A DNA stretch of 35,266 nucleotides from Lachnospiraceae bacterium UBA7027. Its GTDB lineage: Bacteria > Bacillota > Clostridia > Lachnospirales > Lachnospiraceae. Below, in pieces: positions 22,365 to 31,899 of this stretch (within the stretch, counting starts at the first letter, position 1; every line of letters begins with the position of its first letter). Both the position numbers and the translations under genes were made by a program. Location of the stretch: contig DLBG01000058.1 of the NCBI GenBank assembly GCA_002494135.1, forward strand, positions 4,707 to 39,972. Reading direction: 5' to 3'. A model generated the notes under the pieces. The model did not search any database. It saw nothing but the letters and a program-made list of their open reading frames with translations, and had not been told where the DNA came from.

Positions 22365-22903
22365 TTTCCAAAACATACGGGGAAGCTTTATACGAGCTTG
22401 CCGGGGAAGAAAAGAAAGAAGCCGAACTTCTCGAAGAAGTGACAGCACTTCGGGAGATTCTTTTGAAGAATCCCGATCTGATGGGCGTGATGGAAAATCC
22501 CAGAATATCGAAGGAGGAGAAACTCTCCGTAATTCAGGGAATTTTCGAAGGCCGGATCAGCGAGGAACTGACTTCGTTTCTTTGTATTCTCGTGGAAAAA
22601 GGCCGCTACGGAGACGTGGACGGTATTTTGGAATACTTTATCGAGCGCGTCCGCGAGGATGAAGGCATCGGTACGGCATATGTAACCACAGCATTTGCTT
22701 TAAGCGAAGAAAAGAAAAAGCAGATTCATGACAGAATCCTTGCGGGAACCAGATATAAAAAACTTGATATGGTATATCGGGTCGACGAATCCTTAATCGG
22801 CGGTATGATTATCCGTATCCGCGACCGCGTTGTGGATTCAAGCATTAAATCCCGCTTAGAAAAGATGGAGAGAGAACTGCACTCCGTTTTGATTGCGGAG
22901 TAA
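22352..22903 (+). CDS. atpH: ATP synthase F1 subunit delta
   Basis: A 183-residue OSCP/delta-family subunit linking the b stalk to the alpha subunits. It starts MAKLVSKTYGEALYELAGEE, the usual N-terminal helical bundle. It ends with the family C-terminal motif VDESLIGGMIIRIRDRVVDSSIKSRLEKM. The start lies inside the end of atpF, a common arrangement for stoichiometric stator subunits. Confidence 0.94.
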   Translation: MAKLVSKTYGEALYELAGEEKKEAELLEEVTALREILLKNPDLMGVMENPRISKEEKLSVIQGIFEGRISEELTSFLCILVEKGRYGDVDGILEYFIERVREDEGIGTAYVTTAFALSEEKKKQIHDRILAGTRYKKLDMVYRVDESLIGGMIIRIRDRVVDSSIKSRLEKMERELHSVLIAE

Positions 22904-22942
22904 AAAGCAAAGTCGAAAGTTGAAAGAAAGGTAACAGGATCC

Positions 22943-24457
22943 ATGAATTTAAAACCGGAAGAGATCAGTTCGGTCATCAAAGAGCAGATTGCCAGGTATA
23001 AAGATCGCATGGAAGTATCCGATGTGGGTACCGTTATTCAGGTTGCGGACGGAATCGCACGTATTCACGGCCTGGAGAGAGCCATGCAGGGTGAACTTTT
23101 AGAGTTCCCCGGCGAAGTATACGGCATGGTTATGAACCTTGAGGAAGATAACGTAGGTGCCGTACTGTTAGGCAATCAGAAGAATATTTCCGAAGGCGAT
23201 ACCGTAAAAACTACCGGACGCGTGGTTGAGGTACCCGTAGGCGATGAGATGTTAGGTCGTGTCGTAAACTCCTTAGGACAACCCATTGACGGCAAGGGCC
23301 CCATCGCCACCACGAAATATCGTCAGATTGAAAGAGTGGCAGCAGGTGTTATCACCCGTAAGAGCGTGGATACTCCGCTTCAGACCGGTATTAAGGCAAT
23401 CGACTCCATGGTGCCTATCGGACGCGGACAGAGAGAGCTTATCATCGGCGACCGTCAGACCGGTAAAACAGCCATCGCGATTGATACCATCATCAATCAG
23501 AAAGGCCAGAACGTAAAATGTATTTATGTTGCAATCGGACAGAAGGCATCCACCGTTGCTTCGATTGTGAAAACTTTGGAAGAATTCGGTGCCATGAGCT
23601 ATACCACCGTGGTGGCATCCACCGCATCGGAGCTTGCACCGCTTCAGTATATTGCACCTTACGCAGGATGCGCCATCGGCGAGGAATGGATGGAAAACGG
23701 CGAAGACGTACTTGTAATCTACGACGATTTATCCAAACACGCTACCGCTTACCGTACCCTGTCCTTACTGCTTCGTCGTCCGCCCGGACGTGAGGCATAC
23801 CCCGGCGATGTATTTTACCTGCATTCAAGACTTCTTGAGCGTGCGGTAAGAATGAGCGAGGAGTACGGCGGAGGATCCTTAACCGCACTTCCCATCATCG
23901 AGACCCAGGCAGGTGACGTATCCGCCTATATTCCGACGAATGTTATTTCCATTACCGACGGACAGATTTATTTAGAGACCGAAATGTTCAACGCAGGTTT
24001 CCGTCCCGCGGTAAATGCAGGTCTTTCCGTATCCCGAGTAGGTGGTGCGGCGCAGATTAAGGCCATGAAGAAAATTGCCGCGCCCATCCGTGTGGAGCTG
24101 GCACAGTACAGAGAGCTTGCGGCATTTGCACAGTTCGGTTCCGAACTGGATGACGCAACCAAGGAAAAGCTTGCACAGGGCGAGAGAATCAAAGAGATTT
24201 TAAAACAGCCGCAGTACAAACCCATGCCGGTTGAGTACCAGGTTATTATTATCTTCGCAGCGACCAGAAAGTACCTTCTGGATATCCCGGTTGCCGGAAT
24301 CACCGATTTCGAAAACGGACTTTTCGATTTCCTGGATACCAAGTATCCCGAAATTCCTCAGGCAATCCGCGAAGAGAAGCAGATTTCCGATGAGACCGAG
24401 GCAAAACTTGTCAAGGCAATCGAGGAATACAAAGAAGATATCAGCGACGAATTCTAG
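22943..24457 (+). CDS. atpA: ATP synthase F1 subunit alpha
   Basis: A 504-residue non-catalytic nucleotide-binding subunit. The P-loop is GDRQTGKT (169-176), and PIGRGQRELI precedes it. The N-terminal beta-barrel contains VIQVADGIARIHGLE. Full length with no visible defects. GGTAACAGG is the ribosome site. Confidence 0.97.
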   Translation: MNLKPEEISSVIKEQIARYKDRMEVSDVGTVIQVADGIARIHGLERAMQGELLEFPGEVYGMVMNLEEDNVGAVLLGNQKNISEGDTVKTTGRVVEVPVGDEMLGRVVNSLGQPIDGKGPIATTKYRQIERVAAGVITRKSVDTPLQTGIKAIDSMVPIGRGQRELIIGDRQTGKTAIAIDTIINQKGQNVKCIYVAIGQKASTVASIVKTLEEFGAMSYTTVVASTASELAPLQYIAPYAGCAIGEEWMENGEDVLVIYDDLSKHATAYRTLSLLLRRPPGREAYPGDVFYLHSRLLERAVRMSEEYGGGSLTALPIIETQAGDVSAYIPTNVISITDGQIYLETEMFNAGFRPAVNAGLSVSRVGGAAQIKAMKKIAAPIRVELAQYRELAAFAQFGSELDDATKEKLAQGERIKEILKQPQYKPMPVEYQVIIIFAATRKYLLDIPVAGITDFENGLFDFLDTKYPEIPQAIREEKQISDETEAKLVKAIEEYKEDISDEF

Positions 24458-24467
24458 AGGATAAGCT

Positions 24468-25340
24468 ATGGCTTCCATGAGAGACATTAAGCGCCGTCGT
24501 GCCGGTGTGGAATCCACACAGCAGATTACCAAGGCCATGAAACTGGTTTCCACGGTAAAACTGCAGAGGGCAAAGGATCGTGCGCTTCGCTCAAAAACAT
24601 ATTTTCACAGCATGTATTTAACAGTGAAGAGCCTGCTTTCCAAATCCGGAAATCTCGACGTAATCTACACCAAAAAGCAGGAGTGTGAGAAAAAGGCGGT
24701 AATCGTCATCACTTCCAACCGCGGACTCGCGGGCGGATACAACTCCAATGTAATGAAGCTGATTACACAGTCGGATTTTAAGAAAGAAGATTTGGAGATT
24801 TACGCAATCGGTAAAAAGGGCCGTGAGCTGTTAGAGCGAAGAGGATATTATATTGCGGAGGATTTGTCCGACTTAATGGATGAGTACGAATATGCAGACA
24901 CGAAGAAACTCTGCGATCGTCTCATGCGTCGGATGGAGAAAGGTGAAATCGGAGAGATTTACTTGGCTTACACCAATTTTAAGAATACCGTAAGCCATGT
25001 ACCGACGATGCTGAAACTTCTTCCGATTCTTCCCGAGGATGAACTGATCGGAGACGATGATTCACAGTCGGATGACGATGCACTGATTATGAACTTCGAA
25101 CCCGACGACGTGGATGCGCTCGGCATGATTATTCCGAAGTACGTATCTTCCCTGCTTTACGGAGCGTTAATCGAGGCAACCGCCAGCGAGAACGGTGCGA
25201 GAATGCAGGCAATGGACAATGCGACTAACAATGCGGAAGAAATGATTTCTTCCCTGACCTTAAAATACAACCGCGCAAGACAGGGTTCCATTACCCAGGA
25301 ACTTACCGAGATTATCGCGGGTGCGGAAGCGATCTCATAA
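24468..25340 (+). CDS. atpG: ATP synthase F1 subunit gamma
   Basis: A 290-residue central shaft subunit with the two terminal helices of the coiled coil: N-terminal MRDIKRRRAGVESTQQITKAMKLVS and C-terminal NATNNAEEMISSLTLKYNRARQGSITQELTEI (given in parts: ATNNAEEMI, YNRARQ, ITQELTEI). The central Rossmann-like part has VITSNRGLAGGYNSNV. An acidic insert (GDDDSQSDDD, ~190-200) is longer than minimal gammas. GAGGATAAGC precedes the ATG. Confidence 0.95.
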   Translation: MASMRDIKRRRAGVESTQQITKAMKLVSTVKLQRAKDRALRSKTYFHSMYLTVKSLLSKSGNLDVIYTKKQECEKKAVIVITSNRGLAGGYNSNVMKLITQSDFKKEDLEIYAIGKKGRELLERRGYYIAEDLSDLMDEYEYADTKKLCDRLMRRMEKGEIGEIYLAYTNFKNTVSHVPTMLKLLPILPEDELIGDDDSQSDDDALIMNFEPDDVDALGMIIPKYVSSLLYGALIEATASENGARMQAMDNATNNAEEMISSLTLKYNRARQGSITQELTEIIAGAEAIS

Positions 25341-25396
25341 GGATTGCGTAAGCGAACCGTATTTGTCGGATAAAGAACAAAGAGAGGACGATTAGA

Positions 25397-26800
25397 ATGG
25401 CGAACACAGGAAAAATCACACAGATTATCGGTGCGGTTTTGGATGTAAAGTTTGAAGAGGGACATCTGCCCGAAGTCAACGAAGCAATCCAGATTCCCTT
25501 AAAAGACGGAAAGAAGCTGACCATCGAAGTAGCGCAGCACTTAGGCGACGACATTGTAAGATGTATTGCCATGGGCCCTACGGACGGTCTGGTTCGCGGA
25601 ATGGAAGCAATCGCTACCGGCAATCCGATTTCGGTGCCTGTGGGCGAGAATACGCTGGGAAGAATTTTTAACGTACTCGGTGATCCCATTGATAACAAGC
25701 CCGCTCCCGAAGGAGTAAGCTATGAACCGATTCACAGACCTGCTCCCAGCTTCGAGGAACAGGCAACGGAGACTGAACTTCTTGAAACCGGTATCAAGGT
25801 TGTCGATCTTCTCTGCCCCTACCAGAAGGGTGGTAAAATCGGACTCTTCGGTGGTGCCGGCGTAGGTAAAACCGTACTTATTCAGGAACTGATTCGTAAC
25901 ATTGCAACAGAGCACGGCGGATATTCCGTATTCACCGGTGTAGGGGAACGTACCCGTGAGGGTAACGACCTTTACCATGAAATGCAGGAATCCGGCGTTA
26001 TCGATAAAACCACCATGGTGTTCGGACAGATGAACGAGCCCCCCGGAGCAAGAATGAGAGTGGGACTTACCGGTCTTACCATGGCTGAGTATTTCCGTGA
26101 CAAAGGCGGAAAAGATGTGCTGTTGTTCATTGATAATATTTTCCGTTTCACCCAGGCAGGTTCCGAAGTTTCCGCTCTTCTCGGACGTATGCCTTCCGCA
26201 GTAGGTTATCAGCCTACGCTGCAGACGGAAATGGGTGCCCTGCAGGAGAGAATCACGTCCACCAAAAACGGTTCCATTACTTCCGTTCAGGCCGTATACG
26301 TTCCTGCCGACGACTTAACCGACCCGGCACCGGCAACGACCTTCGCACATTTGGATGCAACCACCGTTTTGTCCCGTGCCATCGTGGAGCTCGGTATTTA
26401 TCCCGCCGTGGATCCTCTTGAGTCCACCTCCAGAATCCTCGATCCCCGTATCGTAGGCCAGGAGCATTATCAGGTAGCCCGCGGTGTTCAGGAAGTATTG
26501 CAGAAATATAAAGAATTACAGGATATCATCGCCATCCTCGGTATGGATGAACTTTCCGAAGACGACAAGCTTACCGTAAGTCGTGCGAGAAAGATTCAGA
26601 GATTCCTTTCCCAGCCGTTCTTCGTAGCGGGACAGTTTACCGGTCTGGAAGGAAAATATGTACCCATCTCCGAGACCATCCGTGGATTTAAGGAAATTCT
26701 GGAAGGCAAGCATGACGATATTCCCGAAGGTGACTTCTTAAATGCAGGTACCATCGATGAAGTGGTAGAGCGTGCAAACGCAAGAAAGCAGCAGGCATAA
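25397..26800 (+). CDS. atpD: ATP synthase F1 subunit beta
   Basis: A 467-residue catalytic subunit. The P-loop GGAGVGKT is at 152-159, the catalytic-Glu segment is GVGERTREGND, and the signature PAVDPLESTSRIL is present. It hydrolyses or makes ATP at the alpha/beta interface. GAGAGGA precedes the ATG. The stop is immediately followed by the atpC ATG. Confidence 0.98.
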   Translation: MANTGKITQIIGAVLDVKFEEGHLPEVNEAIQIPLKDGKKLTIEVAQHLGDDIVRCIAMGPTDGLVRGMEAIATGNPISVPVGENTLGRIFNVLGDPIDNKPAPEGVSYEPIHRPAPSFEEQATETELLETGIKVVDLLCPYQKGGKIGLFGGAGVGKTVLIQELIRNIATEHGGYSVFTGVGERTREGNDLYHEMQESGVIDKTTMVFGQMNEPPGARMRVGLTGLTMAEYFRDKGGKDVLLFIDNIFRFTQAGSEVSALLGRMPSAVGYQPTLQTEMGALQERITSTKNGSITSVQAVYVPADDLTDPAPATTFAHLDATTVLSRAIVELGIYPAVDPLESTSRILDPRIVGQEHYQVARGVQEVLQKYKELQDIIAILGMDELSEDDKLTVSRARKIQRFLSQPFFVAGQFTGLEGKYVPISETIRGFKEILEGKHDDIPEGDFLNAGTIDEVVERANARKQQA

Positions 26801-27205
26801 ATGAGTGACGGAAATTTAATCCAACTGAAAATAATCACTCCGGAGAGAGTTTTCTTTGAGGGCGAGGTTACCATGGTGGAATTTAATACCACCGAAGGGG
26901 AAATCGGCGTCTTAAAGGGACACATTCCCCTTACCGTGATTATTGATCCGGGCATCCTTACCATTACCACAACGGAAGGACCGAGAAATGCCGCGCTGCA
27001 TGCCGGTTTTGCGGAGATTCTTCCGGATAAGGTTACCATTCTTGCGGAACTTGTGGAGTGGCCGTCGGAAATCGACGAAAGACGTGCGCAGGCAGCGAAA
27101 GACCGTGCGGAAGTCCGTCTTTCCCATATCAAGCCGGAAACGGACGTGGATCGTGCCACCATTGCATTAAAAAAGGCAATCTGCCGGCTGGAAGTTTTAA
27201 AATAA
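26801..27205 (+). CDS. atpC: ATP synthase F1 subunit epsilon
   Basis: A 134-residue subunit with the N-terminal beta-sandwich (IQLKIITPERVFFEGEVTMV, GEIGVLKGHIPL) and a C-terminal helical hairpin rich in E, R and A. That hairpin can inhibit ATP hydrolysis in related enzymes. It begins on the base after the atpD stop and ends the operon. Confidence 0.94.
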   Translation: MSDGNLIQLKIITPERVFFEGEVTMVEFNTTEGEIGVLKGHIPLTVIIDPGILTITTTEGPRNAALHAGFAEILPDKVTILAELVEWPSEIDERRAQAAKDRAEVRLSHIKPETDVDRATIALKKAICRLEVLK

Positions 27206-27227
27206 TGAAGAATGAAAACGTAAAATC

Positions 27228-27259
27228 AAAAGCTTCCCTCGTTATGAGGGAAGCTTTTT
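27228..27259 (+). terminator. ATP synthase operon terminator
   Basis: A perfect 12-bp stem (AAAGCTTCCCTC/GAGGGAAGCTTT) with a 5-base loop runs into a T-tract, 23 bases after atpC. Confidence 0.92.
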
Positions 27260-27267
27260 GGTATAAT
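27259..27267 (+). promoter_or_regulatory. Candidate fbp promoter (extended -10)
   Basis: TGGTATAAT, an extended -10 element, starts at the last T of the atp terminator and lies 35 bases before fbp. The region where a -35 would sit is the terminator stem; no good -35 is visible. Confidence 0.6.
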
Positions 27268-27301
27268 AGAAAAGGGTTATCATTCGATTGGGGGAAAGCA
27301 A

Positions 27302-29263
27302 ATGAACGATCATCATCAAAAATATCTGAAACTACTGTCCAAACGTTTTCCGACAGAGCAGTCCGCTGCTACGGAAATCATTAACCTGCAGGCGATTCTT
27401 GCACTGCCAAAAGGGACAGAACACTTCTTAACCGATATTCACGGAGAGGATGAGCAGTTTCTTCATGTTTTAAAAAACGGTTCGGGTACGGTCAAACGTA
27501 AGGTCGAAGCGGTAATCGGGTCCAAAAAGGACGAAGCATACAAGAAAATGCTCACTACACTGATTTATTATCCCAAGGAAAAACTGGAACTCTTAAGAGA
27601 GAGCATCCGGCCGGAAGAGTGGGACGACTGGTACATGGAAACACTACAGTATCTGGTGGACGTGGTAAAACGCGTTTCTTCCAAGTATACGCGTTCCAAG
27701 GTTCGCCGTGCCATTCCGGAAGAGTACCGCTATGTCGTAGAGGAACTGATTACGGAGAAAGAGGAAATCTATGATAAGGAGCGCTACTACAAGGAGATTC
27801 TTCGCTCCATCGTGGATGTCGGCGTGGCGGATTCCGTAATTATCACCCTTTGTAACTTAATCCAGCGTCTTGTGGTGGACCATCTGCACATCGTGGGAGA
27901 TATCTATGACAGAGGACCCGGCCCTCATATTATTATGGACAAACTCTGCGAATACCATTCCGTGGACGTAGTCTGGGGAAATCACGATGTGGTCTGGATG
28001 GGAGCTGCCTGTGGCAACCCCGCATGCATCGCAAACGTGATTCGTATGTCCGTCCGTTACGGAAATTTAAGCGTGATTGAGGACGGATACGGCATCAATC
28101 TTCTGCCGCTCGCCGCATTCGCCATGAAGCAGTACGAAAACGTGGACCTTTCCGGTTTTCATTTAAAAGAGAACAACCGGGGCGAATTTTTCAATCTGGC
28201 TAAAATCGAAAGCCAGATGTATAAAGCCATTACGATGATTCAGTTCAAGGTAGAAGGGCAGATTATCGGACGCAATCCCGACTTCGAAATGGATAACCAG
28301 AGGCTTTTGGATAAAATCGATTTTACAAAGAAAACCGTTCGAATCGGGGAGGAAGAGTATCCGCTTCTGGACTGCGATTTTCCGACTGTGGATCCAAAGG
28401 ATCCGTACCGCTTAAGTCCGGAAGAAGATCAGGTAATGAAGCAGTTAATCTACGGCTTTACCAACAGCGAGAAATTAAAAAAGCACATACGGCTACTATA
28501 TGAAAAGGGTTCCCTTTACCGCATTTACAACGGAAATCTGCTCTATCACGGCTGCGTTCCGTTAAATGAAGATGCAACGTTTAAGCACTCCTTAGTCGGC
28601 GGAAAGGAAAGCTGCGGAAGAGAAATGTACGATTTACTGGAATCCTATGCAAGGAAGGGATTCTATGCACCTTCCGGAAGTCCGGAACAGAGAAAGGGAG
28701 GAGATGTTCTTTGGTATCTCTGGTGCGGCCCGAAGTCACCGTCCTACGGACGTAGTAAGATGACGACCTTTGAACGGCTGTTTATTGAAGACAAACAAAC
28801 GCATACGGAAAAGAAAGATGCCTATTACCGATACATCGAAAATGACGAGAATGTGGCATCGGCGATTTTAAAAGAGTTCGGACTTACGGGAGAACATTCC
28901 CATATTATCAACGGCCATGTTCCCGTAGAAACGAAGAAGGGACAGACCCCGATTCGCGCCGGCGGAAAAGTGTTAATGATCGACGGCGGTTTTTCCAAGG
29001 CCTACCATGCCAAGACCGGTATCGCGGGATATACGCTTGCCATCGATTCCCACGGTATGTGGCTGGTGGAACATGAGCAGTTCGAAAGCAAGGACGATGC
29101 AATCCGCCGCGAAACGGATATCGTTTCCGATACACTGACGGTCGAAAATTTTGAACGCAGGATGTACGTGGAAGATACCGATATCGGAAAAGGACTGAAA
29201 GAAGAAATTAACGACCTGACCAATCTTTTAAGCGCTTACCGAAACGGAATCATTGAACCGTAA
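27302..29263 (+). CDS. fbp: Fructose-1,6-bisphosphatase, class III
   Basis: A 653-residue class III FBPase, the Firmicute-type enzyme unrelated to the class I fold, which removes the 1-phosphate from fructose 1,6-bisphosphate in gluconeogenesis. Calcineurin-like metallophosphatase motifs are visible: DIHGED (45-50), GDIYDRGP (199-206) and GNHD (226-229), with a later GHVPV near the C-terminal third. Length is close to the B. subtilis enzyme. A GGGGGAAAG ribosome site precedes the ATG. The TPR gene starts 17 bases after the stop. Confidence 0.95.
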   Translation: MNDHHQKYLKLLSKRFPTEQSAATEIINLQAILALPKGTEHFLTDIHGEDEQFLHVLKNGSGTVKRKVEAVIGSKKDEAYKKMLTTLIYYPKEKLELLRESIRPEEWDDWYMETLQYLVDVVKRVSSKYTRSKVRRAIPEEYRYVVEELITEKEEIYDKERYYKEILRSIVDVGVADSVIITLCNLIQRLVVDHLHIVGDIYDRGPGPHIIMDKLCEYHSVDVVWGNHDVVWMGAACGNPACIANVIRMSVRYGNLSVIEDGYGINLLPLAAFAMKQYENVDLSGFHLKENNRGEFFNLAKIESQMYKAITMIQFKVEGQIIGRNPDFEMDNQRLLDKIDFTKKTVRIGEEEYPLLDCDFPTVDPKDPYRLSPEEDQVMKQLIYGFTNSEKLKKHIRLLYEKGSLYRIYNGNLLYHGCVPLNEDATFKHSLVGGKESCGREMYDLLESYARKGFYAPSGSPEQRKGGDVLWYLWCGPKSPSYGRSKMTTFERLFIEDKQTHTEKKDAYYRYIENDENVASAILKEFGLTGEHSHIINGHVPVETKKGQTPIRAGGKVLMIDGGFSKAYHAKTGIAGYTLAIDSHGMWLVEHEQFESKDDAIRRETDIVSDTLTVENFERRMYVEDTDIGKGLKEEINDLTNLLSAYRNGIIEP

Positions 29264-29280
29264 GGCAGAGGGGAAACCAC

Positions 29281-30063
29281 ATGGATTATGCAAGGATACT
29301 CGAAAAACTGGATCGTTTCGTGGAAACAAAGGATTTTGAAGGAGCGAAGGAACTTTTGCGTTACTGGCTGGATGATGCGAAGGCAAACAACAACCTGCGC
29401 GGAGAACTGAGTCTTTACAACGAATCCATGGGACTTTACCGTAAACTAGGAGACGAGGCAACGGCCCTAAACTGTGCAGAGAATGCACTGCGGCTGGTGG
29501 AGCGTCTTGAAATGGGGGGGACCGTTACGGCGGCAACCACATATATCAATTCCGCAACCGTCTACAAAGCATTCGGAAGGGCAGAAAAGGGAATTCCGCT
29601 TTTTGAAAAAGCCAGGGAAATCTATGAAAAAGAACTGCCGGAAGATGACGGTAGACTCGGAGGACTATACAACAACACGGGACTTGCGCTTCTCGATGTC
29701 GGACGTTACGAAGAGGCGCTTTCAAGTTACGAAAAGGCCCTTCAGACCATGCAGAAAGTAACGAACGGAAAACTGGAATCCGCAATCACCTATTTAAACA
29801 TGGCAGATGTTTATGACCGTATGAAAGCGGATGAAAAATACGCGAAAAAGTTTACCGATGCGGAGTGGGAAGAAAAAACGGATGCACTCGTCGTAAAGGC
29901 GGAAGAATGTCTGGAAGACGAGAGCCTGCCGAGAAACGGATATTACGCGTTCGTTGCGGAAAAATGCGCACCGAGTTTCGGATATTACGGACATTTTATG
30001 ACGAAGATCATTCTCGATGAGAGAGTGGCAAAGATCCTTTCCGACGAGAGGGCACAGGGGTAG
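29281..30063 (+). CDS. Tetratricopeptide repeat protein
   Basis: A 260-residue soluble protein built of about four to five TPR helices. Recognisable repeats include LSLYNESMGLYRKLGDEATA, YINSATVYKAFGRAEKGIPL, YNNTGLALLDVGRYEEALSS and YLNMADVYDRM. TPRs are protein-protein interaction scaffolds; no catalytic domain is seen. GAGGGG precedes the ATG. It sits between fbp and a DUF4037 gene, 40 bases upstream of the latter. The partner is unknown; the neighbouring DUF4037 protein is a plausible candidate by inference. Confidence 0.85.
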   Translation: MDYARILEKLDRFVETKDFEGAKELLRYWLDDAKANNNLRGELSLYNESMGLYRKLGDEATALNCAENALRLVERLEMGGTVTAATTYINSATVYKAFGRAEKGIPLFEKAREIYEKELPEDDGRLGGLYNNTGLALLDVGRYEEALSSYEKALQTMQKVTNGKLESAITYLNMADVYDRMKADEKYAKKFTDAEWEEKTDALVVKAEECLEDESLPRNGYYAFVAEKCAPSFGYYGHFMTKIILDERVAKILSDERAQG

Positions 30064-30103
30064 TTTCGCACAAAGCAGCATATATGAAAAAGAAGGATAT
30101 ATC

Positions 30104-31045
30104 ATGAACGGACTGACACTTGCGGAAGAGTATTATAAACAGTTTGGCGAACAGATGCTTATGCAGGAGTTCGCGGACATTCGGAATCAGATAGCCGTGG
30201 GGCTTGTGGGAAGCGGATCCGAATGCTTCGGATACGATGATGAGATTTCAAAGGATCATGACTTTGAACCCGGATTTACGATTTTTATTCCGGGCGAGAC
30301 TTTTATGGATTCCAAAACCGCGTTTCGCTTAGAGCGCGCATACGCAAAACTTCCGAAGGAATTCATGGGGTATACGAAAACACCCGTTCAACCGGTGGGA
30401 GGAAACCGACACGGCGTGGTAAGGCTTGATGAGTTTTTGACCGCGCGTCTGGGGAACCCTTTCGGGGAATTAAGTGAGGAGGACTGGTTAAGACTGCCGG
30501 AGAATTCCATTCTGGAGGTAACGAACGGAAAACTGTTTTATGACGGTTCCGGAACATTTACCGCCATACGACAGAGCCTTACTGCCATGCCGGAGGATGT
30601 GCGAAAGAAGAAAATCTCCGGCCATCTTTTGACCATGGCACAGGCCGGACAGTATAATTACTACCGTTTAACAAACCGCGGGGAGGAAGGCGCGGCGCAG
30701 ATGGCTCTTTACGAGTTTGTAAAGAGCGGAATGCAGGTGGTGTATTCCTTAAACCACCGGCTGATGCCCTATTATAAATGGGCATTTCGAGGAATGCGGG
30801 ATCTGGAGATTTTATCCGGACTCGAGGAATCTTTCGTATTTCTGTTAACGACGGGAAATGATAAGGAACTGGCCTTAAAGAAAGCCAACACCGTGGAAGA
30901 GATTGCGGGGGCAATCATCGCGGAACTGACACGCCAGGGTCTGAGCGGGGCGGTTTGCGGAGATTTGGAGAAGCACGCTTATTCGGTGAACGACTCCATA
31001 AAAAGTACACGGATTCGTTACTTAAATATCTTTGCGGCCGTGTAA
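30104..31045 (+). CDS. DUF4037 nucleotidyltransferase-like protein
   Basis: A 313-residue DUF4037-family protein. The N-terminal segment GLVGSGSECFGYDDEISKDH (33-52) has the GSxS and spaced Asp pattern (D45/D46, D51, D53) seen in nucleotidyltransferase-fold proteins, followed by a helical C-terminal half. An enzymatic reaction has not been established to my knowledge. I chose the ATG after AGAAGGA; the longer upstream extension would overlap the TPR gene in another frame. It probably shares the fbp-TPR transcript. Confidence 0.82.
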   Translation: MNGLTLAEEYYKQFGEQMLMQEFADIRNQIAVGLVGSGSECFGYDDEISKDHDFEPGFTIFIPGETFMDSKTAFRLERAYAKLPKEFMGYTKTPVQPVGGNRHGVVRLDEFLTARLGNPFGELSEEDWLRLPENSILEVTNGKLFYDGSGTFTAIRQSLTAMPEDVRKKKISGHLLTMAQAGQYNYYRLTNRGEEGAAQMALYEFVKSGMQVVYSLNHRLMPYYKWAFRGMRDLEILSGLEESFVFLLTTGNDKELALKKANTVEEIAGAIIAELTRQGLSGAVCGDLEKHAYSVNDSIKSTRIRYLNIFAAV

Positions 31046-31063
31046 AATTCTTTCAAAACGGGG

Positions 31064-31092
31064 TGCACACAACGGAAGCGAAATGATATAAT
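31064..31092 (+). promoter_or_regulatory. Promoter of the zinc-ribbon/DUF6472 unit
   Basis: TGCACA (31064-31069) and TATAAT (31087-31092) are separated by 17 bases; TGA precedes the -10, giving an extended -10. Confidence 0.78.
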
Positions 31093-31131
31093 AATAAAGT
31101 ATCTACTAAGTGAATTATGGGGGGTTATCAT

Positions 31132-31896
31132 ATGAAATGTGAAGTATGCGGTGCGGAATTATCCGCGCAGGCACTTGAGGCCAACAGCTGTTTAAAGTGC
31201 GGTGCGATTATTGATATTGATGCACCTTTCAGAGACGCGACCGAGTATAAGAGAAAAGCGGAATTCGTTGACAGTATCCAGAATCTGATGAATACGAACG
31301 TGACCGTGAATCGTTCACAGGAAGAACAGAAACAGGAGACTTTAAAGAAGGTTAACGACGCTTTCGAATACCGTGCTGAAATTATTGCCAGCAATTCCGA
31401 CGGTACCATCAGCGGTGAAAAGTTAAACTCCCAGCTGAAGGTTTATGCGGAGAAAGGCTGGAGACTTGCGAATTCCTTCTGTAACGTAATCGGCAAGAGC
31501 CAGGTTGCAGGCTACGGCGGAGTTACCGGCGGACTTGCGGCAAACGGTTCCGTGCCCATTACCCAGATTATTCTGATTTTTGAAAGAAGAACCGGAGCGG
31601 CAAGAAGACCGGCTCCCGTTCCCGGAGCAGTACCTCCCGGTGCTGCAATGCCCGGAACTCCCGCGCCCGCACCCGGTCCGAGACCGGCAGGTGCACCTGC
31701 AGCTCCCGCACCCGCGGCGGCACCCGGCGAGAAGAAAGATCTTTTCCAGGGAAGGAAACCCACGCCCCGTCCGATGACGCAGGAAGAAACCGCGCAGTTA
31801 AATCGTCAGGCGTCCATGGGCAAAGCTCCCGAACCCGAAAAGAAGGATTCCGACTCCGAAGACGACGGAAGACCCCGTATTATACCGTTGAGGTAA
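31132..31896 (+). CDS. Zinc-ribbon DUF4177-like protein with Pro/Ala-rich tail
   Basis: A 254-residue protein. An N-terminal zinc ribbon has two Cys pairs (CEVC at 3-6, CLKC at ~24-27). A DUF4177-like domain (~82-155) contains LNSQLKVYAEKGWRLANSF and ends ITQIILIFERR. It is followed by a Pro/Ala/Gly-rich linker (~160-205) and a charged end (EPEKKDSDSEDDGRPRIIPLR). No signal peptide or membrane segment is seen. The function is unknown. I chose ATG 31132 because GGGGGTT lies just upstream and the Cys pair follows directly; an ATG five codons earlier overlaps the ribosome site. The DUF6472 gene starts three bases after the stop. Confidence 0.78.
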   Translation: MKCEVCGAELSAQALEANSCLKCGAIIDIDAPFRDATEYKRKAEFVDSIQNLMNTNVTVNRSQEEQKQETLKKVNDAFEYRAEIIASNSDGTISGEKLNSQLKVYAEKGWRLANSFCNVIGKSQVAGYGGVTGGLAANGSVPITQIILIFERRTGAARRPAPVPGAVPPGAAMPGTPAPAPGPRPAGAPAAPAPAAAPGEKKDLFQGRKPTPRPMTQEETAQLNRQASMGKAPEPEKKDSDSEDDGRPRIIPLR

Positions 31897-31899
31897 GTT

